This document shows positions 63,171-64,000 of a DNA stretch of 64,000 nt, piece after piece; positions within the stretch are counted from its first letter, which is position 1, and each line of letters starts with the position of its first letter. The DNA lies in NCBI RefSeq assembly GCF_900476395.1, contig NZ_UIHB01000001.1, positions 1,021,385 to 1,085,384 on the forward strand, written 5' to 3'. The position numbers and the translations under genes are program-made. Below the pieces are notes generated by a model that did no database searches, was not told the DNA's origin, and saw only the letters and a list, made by a program, of their open reading frames with translations. This DNA comes from Xanthomonas euroxanthea (GTDB lineage: Bacteria > Pseudomonadota > Gammaproteobacteria > Xanthomonadales > Xanthomonadaceae).

Positions 63171-64000
63171 TCACTTGGCCCAGGTGTCGCGCAGGGTCAC
63201 GCTGCGGTTGAACACCGGCGTGGCAGCGCTGTGGTCGCGGCGATCGGCCACGAAGTAGCCGGTGCGCTCGAACTGGAACGACTGCTCGGGCACCGCCTGC
63301 GCCGCACTTGGCTCCACATAGCCGCGCACGCTGCGCTTGGACTCCGGGTTGAGATAGTCGCGGTAGGTCTTGCCTTCGGACTCGTCATCGGGCTTTTCCA
63401 CCGAGAACAGGCGGTCGTACAGGCGGATTTCCGCTTCCACCGCATGTGCGGCGCTGACCCAATGGATGGTGCCCTTGACCTTGCGGTTGGAACCGACCAT
63501 GCCCGGACGCGATTCCGGGTCCAGCCAGCCGCGCAGCTCGACGATCTCGCCCGCAGCGTTCTTGATCACTTCGTCCACGCGCGCAATGCCGGCACCGCGC
63601 AGGCGAATCTCGCCACCGGGCACCAGACGCTTCCAGCCCTTGGGCGGAACCTCGGCAAAATCCTCGCGCTCGATCCACAGCTCGCGTGCGAACGGCACCT
63701 CACGCGTGCCGAAGCTCTCGTCCTTGGGATGGTTGGAAAACTGCAGCGTCTCGGCGTGGCCCTCGGGCAGGTTGGTCAGCACCAGCTTGAGCGGGTCGAC
63801 CACCGCCATGCGGCGCGCCGCGGCCGCATCCAGATCCTCGCGCAGGCAGCCTTCCAGCACCGAGAAATCGATCAGCGAGTTCTGCTTGCTGATGCCGACC
63901 CGGTCCACGAACAGGCGCATCGCCGCCGGCGTATAGCCGCGCCGGCGCAGGCCCTGCAACGTGTACATGCGCGGGTCGTCCCAGCCGTCCACCAGCTGTT
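63171..64000 (-). CDS. glnS: Glutaminyl-tRNA synthetase (partial, N-terminus off the window)
   Basis: The C-terminal part, about 275 residues, of the class I synthetase that charges tRNA-Gln. The internal GWDDPRMYTLQGLRRRGYTP motif is diagnostic of GlnS/GlnRS, followed by SKQNSLIDFSVLEGCLREDLD, then the anticodon-binding beta-barrels (MAVVDPLKLVLTNLPEG, ELWIEREDF, WVSAAHAVEAEIRLYDRLF). The frame is open through base 64000, so the start and the HIGH motif are outside. Ends TLRDTWAK. Confidence 0.95.
   Translation of the reverse strand, partial: QLVDGWDDPRMYTLQGLRRRGYTPAAMRLFVDRVGISKQNSLIDFSVLEGCLREDLDAAAARRMAVVDPLKLVLTNLPEGHAETLQFSNHPKDESFGTREVPFARELWIEREDFAEVPPKGWKRLVPGGEIRLRGAGIARVDEVIKNAAGEIVELRGWLDPESRPGMVGSNRKVKGTIHWVSAAHAVEAEIRLYDRLFSVEKPDDESEGKTYRDYLNPESKRSVRGYVEPSAAQAVPEQSFQFERTGYFVADRRDHSAATPVFNRSVTLRDTWAK

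Overview
The window looks like a chromosomal segment of a Xanthomonas species (Gammaproteobacteria, Lysobacterales). The evidence is uniformly high G+C, the gene order, GTG starts on some genes, and families of intergenic repeats of the kind common in xanthomonads (a GGGAATC heptamer array, a GTAGGAGCGC REP-type hairpin, a CCCTCTCCC nested hairpin). No phage, insertion sequence, CRISPR array, rRNA or tRNA gene was seen. Both ends cut a gene: metK at the left (C-terminus missing) and glnS at the right (N-terminus missing).

Layout. 1-8.4 kb: metK, an LpxH-like phosphoesterase, a YdjM-type membrane protein, a methyltransferase, dusB with a heptamer repeat array upstream, then ribokinase and a NupC-type nucleoside transporter. 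8.4-9.76 kb: a gene-free stretch holding two and a half copies of a repeat built from one module in mirrored orientation. 9.8-15.3 kb: an aldo/keto reductase, then a haem-uptake operon (hemP, TonB-dependent receptor, a haem-associated protein, a DUF6607 protein) behind Fur-box-like sequences. 15.4-19.7 kb: a DUF486 membrane protein and a tauD plus sulfonate/taurine-type ABC transporter operon. 19.9-26.9 kb: ybbP-ybbA divergent from a TesA-like esterase with interlocking starts, an OmpR-type response regulator with its histidine kinase, and a GDSL hydrolase. 27.3-30 kb: dgkA, lemA and two TPM-domain genes.

30-39.7 kb is conserved housekeeping: lgt-thyA-(small membrane protein)-folA on the plus strand, converging with lptD-surA-pdxA-rsmA-apaG-apaH on the minus strand, as in enterobacteria. 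39.8-44.6 kb: an HDAC/AcuC-like deacetylase, a BtuM-like membrane protein coupled to a PduO-type cobalamin adenosyltransferase, and a ubiH-ubiI-like pair for ubiquinone synthesis.

44.7-55.3 kb is an aromatic-compound catabolism region. It has a SphA-type outer-membrane protein, a GntR regulator divergent from ligB-ligA (ring 4,5-dioxygenase), a PcaQ/GbpR-like LysR regulator, and a convergent hydroxycinnamate operon (MarR regulator, hydroxycinnamoyl-CoA hydratase-lyase, vanillin-type aldehyde dehydrogenase, CoA ligase). The CoA ligase, lyase and dehydrogenase would turn ferulate or coumarate into vanillate or 4-hydroxybenzoate, and LigAB would open the ring of a downstream protocatechuate or gallate. 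The joining hydroxylase or demethylase and the later pathway enzymes are not in the window.

55.4-64 kb: an EF-hand protein, an unrecognised 240-residue protein, an SMP-30-like lactonase divergent from a Tat-exported Gfo/Idh/MocA oxidoreductase, rlmM, a nucleoside deaminase overlapping a cysteine-rich lipoprotein gene, a small lipoprotein, an EamA transporter, and glnS.

Many long open frames antisense to real genes are by-products of the high G+C content and were left out. All calls come from reading the sequence; no database search was run.
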